Shown here: positions 26,569-36,737 of the stretch, piece by piece
Numbering within the stretch: position 1 is the stretch's first letter
How the letters are laid out: each line of letters begins with the position of its first letter
DNA from: Aralia elata
Taxonomy: Eukaryota; Streptophyta; Magnoliopsida; Apiales; Araliaceae
Direction: 5' to 3'
Assembly (NCBI GenBank): GCA_034770075.1
Contig: CM068388.1
Span: 20,733,294-20,797,293 of the forward strand
DNA length: 64,000 nucleotides
Made by a program: the position numbers and the translations under genes
Notes under the pieces: model-generated
Seen by the model: the letters and a program-made list of their open reading frames with translations, nothing else
Databases searched by the model: none
What the model was told of the DNA's origin: nothing

Positions 26569-27733
26569 GGTAGCAACAAAGCAGAAATTCTTATTCAAAA
26601 CAGTCCCAAACCTTACTGATATCAAATCACTGCAATACAGAATTTCCCCCAAACTTGAATTTTTCACAAACCCACAATTTCCTGCAAGAATTCTTAAAAT
26701 ACACAGCACTATATCCCCAATCCAGCAGTCAAACCAATACAACCACAACTGGGTACCCAAAATCAACTAATTCCAACTATGCAGAAAACTGACAGTTCAA
26801 GGTATGAACACTGACAATCCCAACTTAGAATTCACAGAAACCAATTCCCATTACTGATTACCCAGATGCAAACTCAACAATAATTAACAACCAATTACGC
26901 GAAAACAGTAGAAAATCAGTTTACCCTTTTGTACCTGGCCTCTGATCGTTGGTGGTTGTGAAGAAGGAGCAAGTGCCTGCTTGAATTCCCAAAATTGCAG
27001 CCTGAGTCCTCACAGAGATGTTATGAGACCGAATCCTAGCCCCAATTCTTCCAACTAATTGACCTAATTCGAATGGTGTTGATTAGGGTGACTGTAATGG
27101 TGGAATTGGTTGAAAACCCAAATTGGAAGTGGATTTCGTGTGAAAAAGGGTTGCTCAATCCTTAGGTTAGTTGAAATCGAGAGTGGGATGTGGCTAGGGT
27201 TGGATTTCGAGTGCTTGGGTCGTTTTGGGGGAGGAGTATCAGGTTGCAGAAGAATGGGAGTGAAGGAGAATGGAGCAGGTTCGAACGGGAGGGAGTTTTT
27301 AGTTTCTGCAATTCCGCGTCTCTCGCCGGGGCGAGAGATTACCTTATGTTTTTCTCGCCGGGGCGAGCTCTCGCCGGGGCGAGAGATTTCAAGTATAAAA
27401 ACCTCGCCGCGGCGAGCCCTCCTGCTGAAGCAAAAATTTGATTTTTGAAAATTTCATCCAGGGACCATGCCTAATATCAATTCCCTGTATCCCTGCAACC
27501 TACAAAACATACATTAGAAACAATGGGCCAAAAATGACCCTCAAAAGTGACTCGGTGCTAAAAATCCAAAACTAACACACAATATACTAAATATGAAAAA
27601 TTTAAAAACTAACTAACATGGCAAATGCAATAATTAAGACACACAACTGAATCATAAAAGGATACGGAAGATGGTGGGTTGCCTCCCACCGAGCGCTTGG
27701 TTTTGAGTCCTCGGCCCGACTTTTCATCAATTT
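26569..27733 (-). other. Athila spacer between pol and 3' ORF
   Basis: No coding sequence recognised. Contains the four inverted GC palindromes (27322-27416). Short ORFs across 27110-27448 are by-products of those repeats. It may act as leader for a spliced or subgenomic RNA for the 3' ORF, which is conjecture. Confidence 0.6.
27322..27416. repeat. Four 14-bp GC palindromes in Athila internal region, opposite orientation to LTR copies
   Basis: CTCGCCGGGGCGAG at 27322, 27354 and 27370 and CTCGCCGCGGCGAG at 27403. The centre GG is the reverse complement of the CC centre in the LTR clusters, so these read in the opposite direction. They lie between pol and the 3' ORF. Confidence 0.9.
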
Positions 27734-29458
27734 TCAAGGTTGATCGGCTAAAGTTATCGAGGTCTTTTGGCGAGCGAAGCCGCCACCCCAATAATGCTTA
27801 AGGCGTTGCCCGTTGACTTTGAACGTCACTTCCGGATTATCACCATAGACTTCAACAGCTCCGTGTGGGAATGCGTGCTTGACAGTGAAAGGACCCGACC
27901 AACGTGATTTGAGCTTTCCGGGAAAAAGCCTCAATCTAGAGTTGTACAGCAATACCGCTTGGCCAGGCTCGAATTTTCTGTCAATAATCTTCTTATCATG
28001 CCACCTCTTTACCTTTTCCTTATACAATTTTGCATTTTCATAAGCTTGCAGTCGGAACTCATCAAGTTCATTGAGCTGAAGAAGCCTTTTCTCACCTGCA
28101 GCTGTGAGGTCAAAATTCAACTTTCTAATGGCCCAATACGCCTTGTGCTCAAGCTCAACCGGAAGATGGCATGCCTTGCCATAAACAAGCTGGTATGGTG
28201 ACATACCAATGGGTGTTTTAAAAGCCGTTCTGTACGCCCACAGTGCATCATCCAGCTTTGTTGCCCAATCTTTTCTTGTGGGGTTGACGATCTTTTCCAG
28301 GATTTTCTTCACTTCTCTGTTGGAAACCTCCGCTTGTCCATTGGTCTGGGGGTGATAAGCAGTAGCAATTCTATGAGTGACCCCATATTTTCCCAAAAGG
28401 GCAGCAAAATGTTTATTGCAGAAGTGACTCCCTTCATCACTAATCATAGCCCTCGGAGTACCGAATCTCGTGAAGATATTCTTTTGAAGGAATTTCAGCA
28501 CCACCTTGGAATCATTAGTGGGAAATACGGCTGCCTCCACCCATTTAGATACATAATCTACTGCCAAGAGAATGTATAGATTGTTGAAAGAGGGTGGGAA
28601 TGGCCGCATAAAGTCTATACCCCAAACATCAAAGACTTCAACCTCCAGGATCATGTTTAAAGGCATTTCGTGCCTTTTGGAAATGTTCCCCATCCGTTGA
28701 CATCTATCACATTTTAGCACAAACTGATGAGCATCCTTGAACAAAGTTGGCCAAAAGAACCCTGCTTGCAACACCTTAGTGGCTGTTTTCTCACCTCCGT
28801 AGTGTCCTCCATATAACGAATCATGACAGTGATGGAGAATGCTCTCGACTTCGCTCTGTGGAACACACCTTCGAATCATTTGGTCCACACAATGCTTGAA
28901 CAAATATGGCTCATCCCACATATACCTATTAACGTCATGAAGAAACTTTTTCTTTTGCTGCCACGATAAGTCCGGTGGGAGTGTGTTACTAACCAAGTAG
29001 TTAGCAAAATCAGCATACCAAGGTATTTCGCCTTGAACCACAAACAGCTGTTCATCCGGGAAAGATTCATTTATTAGAACTTTTTCTTCCTTATCAAGAC
29101 CCGGATTCTCCAATCTAGATAGATGGTCGGCTACTTGGTTTTCAGTTCCCTTTCTGTCCCGAATCTCCAAGTCAAACTCCTGTAGCAATAGGATCCATCT
29201 AATCAATCTCGGTTTAGCATCTTTCTTTGCAATTAGATACCGAATAGCTGAATGATCCGTGAATACTACCACCCTTGTTCCAATCAAGTAAGATCGAAAC
29301 TTGTCAAATGCATAAACTACTGCAAGCAACTCCTTCTCAGTAGTGGTGTAATTGAGTTGTGCATCAGTTAAGGTTTTGCTGGCGTAGTAAATAGCATGAA
29401 AAACCTTCTCCTTGCGCTGTCCCAAAACAGCCCCAAACCGCATAATCACTGGCATCAC
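27734..29458 (-). CDS. Athila RNase H and integrase segment (574 codons)
   Basis: Long open segment closing pol. Residues ~1-120 are RNase H (GAVLGQRKEKV, YTTTEKELLAVVYAF, VFTDHSAIRYL), which removes RNA from the hybrid. Residues ~205-255 hold the integrase HHCC zinc region (HHCHDSLYGGHYGGEKT ... LKCDRCQ). Residues ~270-430 are the DDE catalytic core: Asp in VWGIDFMRP, Asp in RAMISDEGSHF and Glu in YHPQTNGQAEVSNREVK. The usual DFMGPF reads DFMRPF here. The C-terminal part (~500-560) contains SRWSGPFTVK, typical of Ty3/gypsy integrases; no chromodomain is seen. Stop at 27734. Confidence 0.93.
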   Translation of the reverse strand: MMPVIMRFGAVLGQRKEKVFHAIYYASKTLTDAQLNYTTTEKELLAVVYAFDKFRSYLIGTRVVVFTDHSAIRYLIAKKDAKPRLIRWILLLQEFDLEIRDRKGTENQVADHLSRLENPGLDKEEKVLINESFPDEQLFVVQGEIPWYADFANYLVSNTLPPDLSWQQKKKFLHDVNRYMWDEPYLFKHCVDQMIRRCVPQSEVESILHHCHDSLYGGHYGGEKTATKVLQAGFFWPTLFKDAHQFVLKCDRCQRMGNISKRHEMPLNMILEVEVFDVWGIDFMRPFPPSFNNLYILLAVDYVSKWVEAAVFPTNDSKVVLKFLQKNIFTRFGTPRAMISDEGSHFCNKHFAALLGKYGVTHRIATAYHPQTNGQAEVSNREVKKILEKIVNPTRKDWATKLDDALWAYRTAFKTPIGMSPYQLVYGKACHLPVELEHKAYWAIRKLNFDLTAAGEKRLLQLNELDEFRLQAYENAKLYKEKVKRWHDKKIIDRKFEPGQAVLLYNSRLRLFPGKLKSRWSGPFTVKHAFPHGAVEVYGDNPEVTFKVNGQRLKHYWGGGFARQKTSITLADQP

Positions 29459-30110
29459 ACATCAATTCGAAGGGTTTTGACCAATCCGGAGCAATGATCA
29501 CTGGTGCAGTGGTTAATTTCTTCTTTAGAAGCTCAAAAGCGATCAAGCACTCCTCATGAAACTTGAATGGCACATCTTTCTCTAGTAGACTGCATAAAGG
29601 CTTAGTGATCTTAGAAAAGTCCTTAATGAATCTTCGGTAGAATCCCGCATGTCCCAGAAAACTACGAATGCCCTTCACTGAGGTTGGTGGAGGTAAATTT
29701 TCAATTGTTTCAAGTTTTGCTCTATCTACCTCAAGACCCTTTGATGACACTTTATGCCCAAGTATTATCCCCTCTTGTACCATGAAGTGGCATTTTTCCC
29801 AGTTGAGCACTAGATTAGTTTCCACACATCTCTTCAGTATTAGAACTAGATTTTCCAAGCAGTTGTCAAATGAATCACCAAACACTGAGAAGTCATCCAT
29901 GAAAACTTCAACATTGCGTTCTACCAAATCTGAGAAAATAGCCATCATGCACCTTTGAAAAGTGGCCGGTGCATTACACAATCCGAATGAGACCCTTCTA
30001 AAAGCAAAAGTACCAAATGGGCATGTGAAGGTAGTCTTTTCTTGATCTTCTGGAGCAATAGCAATCTGATTATATCCCGAAATATCCATCCAACAAGCAA
30101 TAGTACTCAT
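29364..30110 (-). CDS. Athila reverse transcriptase catalytic segment
   Basis: Continues RT from SGYNQIAIAPEDQEKTTF through FGLCNAPATFQRCM to the active-site loop VFMDDFSVFG (YxDD equivalent, FMDD), then the thumb and connection (GHKVSSKGLEVDRAKLETI, SFLGHAGFYRRFIKDFS). It copies element RNA into DNA within particles. At the 3' end the frame is lost in DASDYAVWGCFG by one extra T, just at the start of RNase H. All catalytic motifs are present on either side of the breaks. Confidence 0.9.
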   Translation of the reverse strand: MSTIACWMDISGYNQIAIAPEDQEKTTFTCPFGTFAFRRVSFGLCNAPATFQRCMMAIFSDLVERNVEVFMDDFSVFGDSFDNCLENLVLILKRCVETNLVLNWEKCHFMVQEGIILGHKVSSKGLEVDRAKLETIENLPPPTSVKGIRSFLGHAGFYRRFIKDFSKITKPLCSLLEKDVPFKFHEECLIAFELLKKKLTTAPVIIAPDWSKPFELMCDASDYAVWGCFGTAQGEGFSCYLLRQQNLN

Positions 30111-31272
30111 GTCCAGCTAGTCTATCCAACATTTGATCAATGAAGGGTAATGGAAAATGATCCTTTCGAGTTGCTTTGTTAAGCCTCCTGTAATCCATGC
30201 ACACCCTCCAACCAGTTACTGTTCTTGTTGGAATCAATTCATTATTCTCATTGGCTACAACTGTCATGCCTCCTTTCTTGGGTACACACTGAACTGGGCT
30301 CACCCATGCACTGTCAGAGATAGGATAAATTATTCCAGCATCTAACCACTTCAAAATCTCTTTCTTTACCACCTCCTTCATGATTGGGTTGAGTCTCCTC
30401 TGATGTTCCACAGTGGGCTTACTATCATCTTCCATCAAGATTTTGTGCATACAGTAAGATGGGCTTATTCCCTTGATGTCGGCGATGGTCCATCCAATAG
30501 CAGATTTGTACTCCCTAAGAACCCGCAACAGCTTGCTTTCCTGAAACTCGTTAAGCACAGATGCAATAATAACAGGTAAGGTAGCTGAATCACCTAAATA
30601 TGCATACCTGAGATGGTTAGGCAAAGGTTTTAGCTCAAGTGCTGGAGGTGTCTCAAGGGATGGTTTCAACCGATCTGTAGCATTCTCAGCATGTTCAAGA
30701 GATTCAAACGGAATTTGAAACTTGCTCCCCCGTGGCACTGTATCTAAAATCTGTAGATATTCAACCAAATCTGGATCTTCTATGTCAAACTCTCCCAGAA
30801 GTGCAGTTTCTAATGGATCATTGTTTAACATATTCAAAAATTCGTCATTCACAGCTTGCTCGATAACATCCACATGAAAACATTCTTCCTCATCCGAAGG
30901 GAATTTCATGGCCTTAAATACATTGAAGGTCACTTCTTGATCCTGGACCCTCATAGTGAGCTCTCCCTTTTGCACATCGATTAAAGTTCTTCCAGTGGCT
31001 AAAAATGGTCTCCCCAGAATAATAGGAATGTTTTTATCTTCCTCATAATCTAAGATGATAAAATCAGCCGGGAAGATGAATTTATCCACCTTGACAAGAA
31101 TGTCTTCAACAATTCCCCTTGGGTATGGTAAAACCGACCTATCGGCAAGCTGAAGAGAAATGTTTGTAGGCTTTGGTGCAGGCAATCCCAACTGAGTATA
31201 CACGGATAATGGCATGAGATTAATACTAGCACCCAAGTCACACAAACATTTGTTGAAAGAAAAGGCTACCAA
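30070..31272 (-). CDS. Athila protease and N-terminal reverse transcriptase segment
   Basis: The aspartic protease begins near residue 5, with active-site loop CDLGAS (~10-16) and second conserved stretch IILGRPFLATG (~90). Protease would cut the Gag-Pol polyprotein. From ~residue 250 the reverse transcriptase begins (WTIADIKGISPSYCMHKI, GIIYPISDSAWVSPVQ, GWRVCMDYRRLNKAT). The frame breaks at ~30070-30080 in LLDGYFGI: an extra T in TATTTCGGG displaces the usual DGYSGYNQI reading. There is no ATG at the 5' end; the segment is an internal part of pol. Confidence 0.9.
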   Translation of the reverse strand: MVAFSFNKCLCDLGASINLMPLSVYTQLGLPAPKPTNISLQLADRSVLPYPRGIVEDILVKVDKFIFPADFIILDYEEDKNIPIILGRPFLATGRTLIDVQKGELTMRVQDQEVTFNVFKAMKFPSDEEECFHVDVIEQAVNDEFLNMLNNDPLETALLGEFDIEDPDLVEYLQILDTVPRGSKFQIPFESLEHAENATDRLKPSLETPPALELKPLPNHLRYAYLGDSATLPVIIASVLNEFQESKLLRVLREYKSAIGWTIADIKGISPSYCMHKILMEDDSKPTVEHQRRLNPIMKEVVKKEILKWLDAGIIYPISDSAWVSPVQCVPKKGGMTVVANENNELIPTRTVTGWRVCMDYRRLNKATRKDHFPLPFIDQMLDRLAGHEYYCLLDGYFGI

Positions 31273-31855
31273 TAGTACACGGTATAGTGAAGCTGCCTGG
31301 ATCTTTCAACTTGGGAGGTAGCTTTCTTTGCAGCACGGCACTACATTCTTCTGTCAAAGCCACTGTCTCAAAGTCATTTAGCCTTTTCTTCCTAGATAGG
31401 ATTCCTTTCATAAATTTGGCATAGCTAGGCATCTGTTCTAAGGCCTCTGCAAAAGGAATATTAATTTGTAGCTTCTTGAAGACCTCCAGGAATTTGGCAA
31501 ACTGTTTATCCAACTTTTGCTTCTGTAATCTCTGAGGGAAAGGTACTGGTGGATACACTTTTGGAGTAGGTTCAACACTAGGTTTATCTGTAGTATCTTT
31601 CTGCCCTGACTCAGGTGGTACACTGCTGTCCATTTCCTTAGAAAAATCAGCATTAGTCAAGTCCGAAGGAGAGCTTGAGTGGGCTGCCCCCTTTTGCAAT
31701 TCGGGCTCCTGTAAGGTTTGTTTACCACTTCTGAGAGTTACTGCCTGACAATCCTCTTTCCCATCTCTTCTTGGATTAGTCTCTGTGTTACTAGGAAGAG
31801 ATCCCTGAGGTCTATTTGACATGGAACTAGCCATCTGCCCAATTTGATTTTCCAA
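31238..31855 (-). CDS. Athila Gag-Pol linker segment (C-terminal Gag / pre-protease)
   Basis: Continuation of the gag-pol reading frame after the first break. It begins with the usual Athila ENQIGQMA-type stretch, passes through a polar, proline-rich linker, then PPVPFPQRLQKQKLDKQFAK and a conserved helix (LEQMPSYAKFMKGILSRKK) that precedes the protease in this lineage. It stops at 31238 because of a second one-base shift near 31250-31262, just before the protease catalytic loop. Not an independent gene: the first codon listed is internal to the original frame. Confidence 0.85.
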   Translation of the reverse strand: MENQIGQMASSMSNRPQGSLPSNTETNPRRDGKEDCQAVTLRSGKQTLQEPELQKGAAHSSSPSDLTNADFSKEMDSSVPPESGQKDTTDKPSVEPTPKVYPPVPFPQRLQKQKLDKQFAKFLEVFKKLQINIPFAEALEQMPSYAKFMKGILSRKKRLNDFETVALTEECSAVLQRKLPPKLKDPGSFTIPCTIGSLFFQQMFV

Positions 31856-31859
31856 AGCC

Positions 31860-33092
31860 TTAAGTGCTGCTGCGTGGTTTTTTAATCAAGATATCTTGGT
31901 TAGCCATGTGTTTCAATATCAACTCCTCAAAATCTGATTTTCTCTCTGGTTGTGGTTGTGAGGTTTGAGCTGTATGATGTTGTTGAGGCTGATTTTGGAA
32001 CCCTGGTGGATGATGTGGCTTAGGAGCTTGCTGAAAATTTTGATTGTTGCTCCATGAAAAGTTAGGATGGTTCCTATTTCCAGCATTGTAAGTGTTTTGG
32101 TACTGATTTGGCGGTCTCTGGTAGCTACTTACAAACTGAACTGCCTCGTGGTCAAATGGACATTGGTCATTGGCATGTGTCCCTGCACAAACTTCACAAA
32201 TAACAGCCACCTGCTGCACTTTTGAGTCAGTCAAGGAATCAATTTTCTTTGACATTGCTGCCATTTGAGCTGCTAAGGCTGTGATGGCATCCACCTCTAA
32301 TACTTCGGCTACCTTTTGTTGACTCATTCTAGAAGTTGGCCACTGGTAGTTATTTGCAGTCATGACCTCCAATAACTCAATTGCTTCCCCATAATTCTTA
32401 GCCATGAGAGATCCTCCAGCTGCTGCATTTATACAAGACCGATTGTGAGATCCCAATCCGCTGTAGAAGGTATTCAATTGCATCCATGGGAGGAATCCAT
32501 GATGCGGGCATCTTCGAAGCAAATCTTTAAATCTTTCCCATGCCTCATACAATGACTCCCCATGATGTTGCTCAAAGGTTGCAATTTCATTTCTCAATCT
32601 AGCAGACTTTGCAGGAGGGAAGAACTTTGCCAAAAATTTCTGTGCTAAGTCTGACCATGTAGTGATGGACCCCGGTGGCAATGAGTGAAGCCAACTCTTA
32701 GCCTTGTCTCTCAAAGTGAACGGGAAAAGTCTAAGTCTCAAAGCATCATCCGTTACCCCAACAAATTTGAAAGTATCACATATCTCAATGAAACTCAACA
32801 AATGCTCATTAGGGTTGTCATTGGGCAAACCCCCAAACTGTAACGAATTTTGCACCATTTGTATTGTTCCCGGTCTAATTTCAAAGGCAGTTGCAGTTAT
32901 TGCCGGTCTTATGATACTAGACTGTAGATCACTAATCTGCGGCGTTACATAGTCTTTCAATGCTTTTTGTTCCTCTGCCGCCATGGTTTCTTGATTGTTA
33001 GAATCCCTGATTTTTTCTCTTCTTAGTCTTCGGGTATTTCTCTCGATCTCGGGATCGTAAGGAAATAACTCAAGACTTTGTGATCGGCGCAT
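31860..33092 (-). CDS. Athila Gag (capsid and nucleocapsid), frame broken at its 3' end
   Basis: Structural protein that assembles the cytoplasmic virus-like particle and packages element RNA. The first ATG is at 33092; upstream codons to 33101 are open but lack ATG. Residues ~80-250 form the retrotransposon Gag domain, with motifs such as AKSWLHSLPPGS, LRNEIATFEQ, LYEAWERFKDLLRRCPHHG and FYSGLG. About residue 300 is a short zinc knuckle CEVCAGTHANDQC (CX2CX3HX4C), followed by a Q/N/P-rich tail. The frame ends at 31860 in an A6 run (T6 on the plus strand, ~31878-31883); with five A the frame would continue into the next segment. That is a one-base insertion by mutation or sequencing error. 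Identification as Athila Gag is from family resemblance. Confidence 0.9.
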   Translation of the reverse strand: MRRSQSLELFPYDPEIERNTRRLRREKIRDSNNQETMAAEEQKALKDYVTPQISDLQSSIIRPAITATAFEIRPGTIQMVQNSLQFGGLPNDNPNEHLLSFIEICDTFKFVGVTDDALRLRLFPFTLRDKAKSWLHSLPPGSITTWSDLAQKFLAKFFPPAKSARLRNEIATFEQHHGESLYEAWERFKDLLRRCPHHGFLPWMQLNTFYSGLGSHNRSCINAAAGGSLMAKNYGEAIELLEVMTANNYQWPTSRMSQQKVAEVLEVDAITALAAQMAAMSKKIDSLTDSKVQQVAVICEVCAGTHANDQCPFDHEAVQFVSSYQRPPNQYQNTYNAGNRNHPNFSWSNNQNFQQAPKPHHPPGFQNQPQQHHTAQTSQPQPERKSDFEELILKHMANQDILIKKPRSST

Positions 33093-33199
33093 ACAAATCA
33101 AGGGTACCTACAAAATCAAGTAAACAAAAATTAAAAACAAGTCTAAATTAAGATCAATTCAACTATAATCAATATTGGTAAAATTATTGTAAAATATTT

Positions 33200-33216
33200 C
33201 CCCGGCAACGGCGCCA
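33200..33216 (-). other. Athila primer binding site, tRNA-Asp type
   Basis: Plus strand reads CCCCGGCAACGGCGCCA, identical to the CCA-tailed 3' end of plant tRNA-Asp(GTC), so in element sense the site is TGGCGCCGTTGCCGGGG. A 6-nt spacer separates it from the LTR. It is not a tRNA gene: the rest of a tRNA is absent. Confidence 0.9.
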
Positions 33217-33566
33217 AAAACTTGTTGGTCGATTTCGCAATCAATAAAACACGCGCAAGTATACGCGGTCCACAAGTAATATAAGATAAGTAAAGTGTCG
33301 AACCCACGAGGAATTATGTTAAATAATTACCAAATATTAATCGCATGTAAAATCAATCCAATTTAAACAACGACAATATGGTTTGTGTTTGTTGTTGATT
33401 AAAACTAAAATAAGGGAAATTTAGAAAACAAGGTTTTACTAACACGGATAAAGTTCAAGATAAAAAGGTCTAAGATTACAATATCCCCCAACTCTTCATT
33501 TAAACATCATACTCTCTCTTGTTTGGTAAAGTAGATCATATGAATTGCTATCCGAGAAATCACAAG

Positions 33567-33574
33567 TATATATA
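33567..33574 (-). promoter_or_regulatory. Possible TATA box of Athila 5' LTR
   Basis: TATATATA (in element sense CTTATATATACTTG) lies in the LTR about 345 bp from its U5 end. A start ~30 nt downstream would leave roughly 310 bp of R-U5. The match is by composition and position only, and the plus strand also reads TATATAAG here, so direction is not certain. The same box lies in every array unit. Confidence 0.35.
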
Positions 33575-34496
33575 AGCCTCTCTCGATGGTCGAATACGTA
33601 TTTCCTATTGTGGTGCATAAATATATTTCTATTCTATACACAAGCAAGAATCCCATATCAAGAACAATTAATAAGACACATGTCACGTAAAATCCCATTA
33701 ACCATTCTATCAATTACCAACTTTCACAATAGAAATCATTAAGCATGATTCTCAAATGGATACATGTGGTATTTAGGTATATGTCTATCCTAAATACAAT
33801 CAAATTATCAACCCTCAAGAATAATACATAAGACTCACGTCACATAATCTCATATATTTATCCATAAAGAATATCTAATTTTCACATGAATTCATAACTA
33901 GGTCTCAACTTATACTTCCTCTCTCAATTCCATATAAGTTACCAAAGTAATTACGGGCCAAGTAATTAATCCTTAATCAAAGGTTATAAACTTCAATTCA
34001 CAAAATGCCTAATTACCATTCAAGAGAGAGCATTCAATTTAAACTACAAGTTGGGTTCCATTGCAATCTTAGAATGAAGAGTTTAGCTCATATTTAATCT
34101 TAATAACATCATAAACTGATTATAGTACATGGTTTGGAATAACAAAGTAAGAATAAAGAACTACAACAAATGAAGATACACCCCTTTTGTGATGATATTC
34201 CCCAATTAGTGAGATGTAGTTCTTCTTGAGTTGCTCTTGCTTCCTATTTCGTGCTCCAAGCCTCTTTGGTTGATGAAATTCTGATAATCTTTCCTTTAGC
34301 TCCTTTGTTCTTCTTATTTTCTCTCAAACCCTAGCTTTTTCCAAGTGTGTAACCAAACTTGAATAATCCAATACCAACTCTCTGGATGATTATTCATCTG
34401 AATTCCCTCTCTCCTCATTTTTCCGTTCCTGAAATTCCTCCTCTAGTGCGCCACAATAGCAGAACAGACAAAGCCAGCCGCACCAGAAATCGCGTT

Positions 34497-34635
34497 CTCG
34501 CCCCGGCGAGAAAAACAGCCTGGGGAGCTCGCCCCGGCGAGGGCTCGCCCCGGCGAAGAAATTGGCCTTGGAGGCTCGCCCCGGCGAGAGCTCGCCCAGG
34601 CGAGGAAATTAGCCTTGGAGGCTCGCCGCGGCGAG
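34497..34635. repeat. Cluster of six 14-bp GC palindromes in Athila 5' LTR
   Basis: Same arrangement as in the 3' LTR, with one altered copy (CTCGCCCAGGCGAG). In element sense the cluster is ~185-320 bp from the LTR start, within U3 and upstream of the proposed TATA box. Confidence 0.92.
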
Positions 34636-34819
34636 GTTACATGTCTTGCTGAAATTACCCTTTTTCCCCTGGTCCTGCCAAAAACCACCACGATCGTCCA
34701 CAACTGTTCCCTGCACAACAAAAGCATAAAAGGAGTAAATAGATACTAAAAACACCTAAGGATAGCAAAGAATTGAGTTCAAAGGATAACTAATTCGTAG
34801 GTATAAAACCCACTCATCA

Positions 34820-34824
34820 ATTAT
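34820..34824. other. Athila target site duplication, right copy (ATTAT)
   Basis: ATTAT directly follows the LTR terminus CACTCATCA, and LARD LTR sequence GTGTAGACGATG resumes after it. Confidence 0.92.
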
Positions 34825-36636
34825 GTGTAGACGATGATTAGTAAGTATGAAAGTTTTCGTATTAGCTAATTTGGCGAATTCGAGAAATATCGCTAGAATA
34901 CTATTTATTGGATTAAATAAATAGTTGAAGGATAATATTATTGGACGAGTTATTTATTGTAAAGACGCTAACCCAAAATATGGGTGAGATATATGTACGT
35001 TGATGTATATGATTATGGGGAGTTAATCGGGAAGAGTAGCGATCGCGAATCGTGAATACCCTTGTAATTTGGGTTTATTAATATTATTAATGGATTAAAT
35101 ATTATTTTTATGCGACGTGTTTTAAGGTTATTTTATAACCTGGATGAGGTCAATGTATGAATTTTTATGCGTTGTTGAACCGTAAGAGTGAATAATTGAT
35201 TTTTGCAAAAGATCGCAAAATCACTATTCATCGGGCACGTTTCCCGAGGACTATTCACGCCATAATATTTTTGAGTCTTTTTCAATTTTAATAAATTTCA
35301 TAAATACATGTAGGCGTACGAATAATTTTTCCAAGCGTCAGAAATTTTATTTGAGTTGATACGTGATTTTATCCGTATCCGAAATGTATTAAATGGGTGT
35401 TCCGAATATTTGGACAAATCCCATAATAATTATTTTTACCCATCCCAATATTTATGGTAATACCCATTTTAATTTTGGGTGGAGTTATTTACCAGTTTTG
35501 GTACAAAAGTGGGAGTTTTCAGATATATTTTTGTGTATTTGGGTATTTATTTTGGCTTGTTATCCCAAGTGGCAACCACCCAAACCACTTTGGACCAATC
35601 AAATTGCTAGGAAATGAGAAAGTGGAGAGCTTTGTCGGCAAGCTTGAATTATTTGGACAAAGCTCATTGAGCCATTAACCCATTACTCCTATTTTCTCCC
35701 AAAATTCCTCCACTTCTCCTAACCCATTCCTTCTCTCCCATCTCCCATATCATCAGAGTTTAGAGAGAGAGAGAGAGAGCTGCCAAGAGCTAGAAGAAAG
35801 AAGGAGAAGGTCGCCGGAAAAGTCGCCGAAAAAGAAGAAGAGTCGCCGGAAAAAGAAGAAGAAGAAGAAAGGGAGAGAAGAAAAGGTTCGGGTGAACCAA
35901 AAAGGAAGAAGGAGACTCAAGCCAAGCCCTAGCAAGGCTTCATATCATCTAGGAGGGATTTACAGAGGTAAACCATTAACTTGAAACCATTTTCATTTGA
36001 TTTGGTTAAGGTTTTCAAGCTTTTCATGGTTTTAGAGCTTTTATGCTCATGGGTTGGTTTTCTTACGATTTTTGTTGGTTTTGTTTGTGTTGGATGTTTG
36101 TAAATGTTTTTAAGAGGTTATATAAGCCATTAATAAATCAAAGTGGAACAAAAATGCAATAAATCCGTACCTATGCTTAAGGAGGATGAAGAACATGAAG
36201 AACAATGAACTTTGGACATGAACTTGGACATTTAGACAATTTATAGGACTTTGTAGCTATGATTTCGTATTTGTTTAATTTATTTGTTGTGATGATGTTG
36301 TACTTCCATGGGTTACGAAGTTAACCCAGTTGGAACGGAGTAAAAAGAAGTTAAAACAAAGATTTGGTGAAGATTTTTGTGAAGAATACGAAAAACACCA
36401 AGAACACGAAAATATAACATGAGTTGATACTTTGGCCTAAGATTTGGCCATGTTAATGTTAATGTATAGCTCTGAATTTTTGATATGTTGTAGCCCTATG
36501 TCTTAGGAGTCCATAGAGTCTGGAAGGGACCAATTTGAACGTGTATTGAGGGAGTTATGGTGGTTGGAAGCAAGATAGGTCTAGAACACCAAAACAGAGC
36601 ATTCCGGGAAGCAAAACGGGTTGGGGACTCAGGCCT

Positions 36637-36737
36637 AGCACCTACGCCGCTGGGTAGGCACTGGCCATGAGTCCAGCTACTGCAAGAGAGCGCTATAGGC
36701 GCTGGTCATAGGCCATTTTGAGCGCCTACGGCGCTGG
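36637..36737. repeat. GC-rich AGCGCCTACGGCGCTGG repeats, left LARD LTR (degenerate)
   Basis: Several copies of a motif related to AGCGCCTACGGCGCTGG or TAGGCGCTGG in an otherwise AT-rich LTR. Compared with the right LTR, several CpG sites appear as CpA or TpG here (CACC for CGCC, GGCACTGG for GGCGCTGG), as expected from methyl-cytosine deamination. Confidence 0.75.

Larger units (their letters stand above)
22522..34819 (-). mobile_element. Athila-type Ty3/gypsy LTR retrotransposon, structurally complete (12.3 kb)
   Basis: Two ~1.6-kb LTRs, a 5-bp target duplication ATTAT, a tRNA-Asp-type primer site, gag, protease, RT, RNase H and integrase in Ty3/gypsy order, and an extra ORF between pol and the 3' LTR. 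The Gag sequence and long 3' region match Athila-lineage elements. About a dozen differences between the two LTRs can be counted by eye, so they are around 99% identical and insertion was recent. Frame breaks in gag-pol and in the 3' ORF mean the copy as given is not autonomous, unless those breaks are sequence errors. It is inserted in the LARD LTR. Confidence 0.95.
33223..34819 (-). repeat. Athila 5' LTR (1597 bp)
   Basis: Right-hand LTR, upstream in element sense, adjoining the primer site at 33200-33216. It retains CTCTCTGGATGATT at the array breakpoint, the ancestral-looking state also seen in the array junctions (CTCTCTGGATCCC). One GC palindrome here is altered (GCCCAGGC for GCCCCGGC). 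Confidence 0.95.

Noticed and set aside
25717..26766. Upstream extension of the Athila 3' ORF to 26766 with a hydrophobic N-terminus
   Set aside because: The extension is low-complexity hydrophobic sequence before a typical MPPKRSR start at 26568; treating it as a signal peptide is not supported.
33200..33216. tRNA-Asp gene
   Set aside because: Only the 17-nt 3' end is present, placed next to an LTR, so it is a primer binding site.
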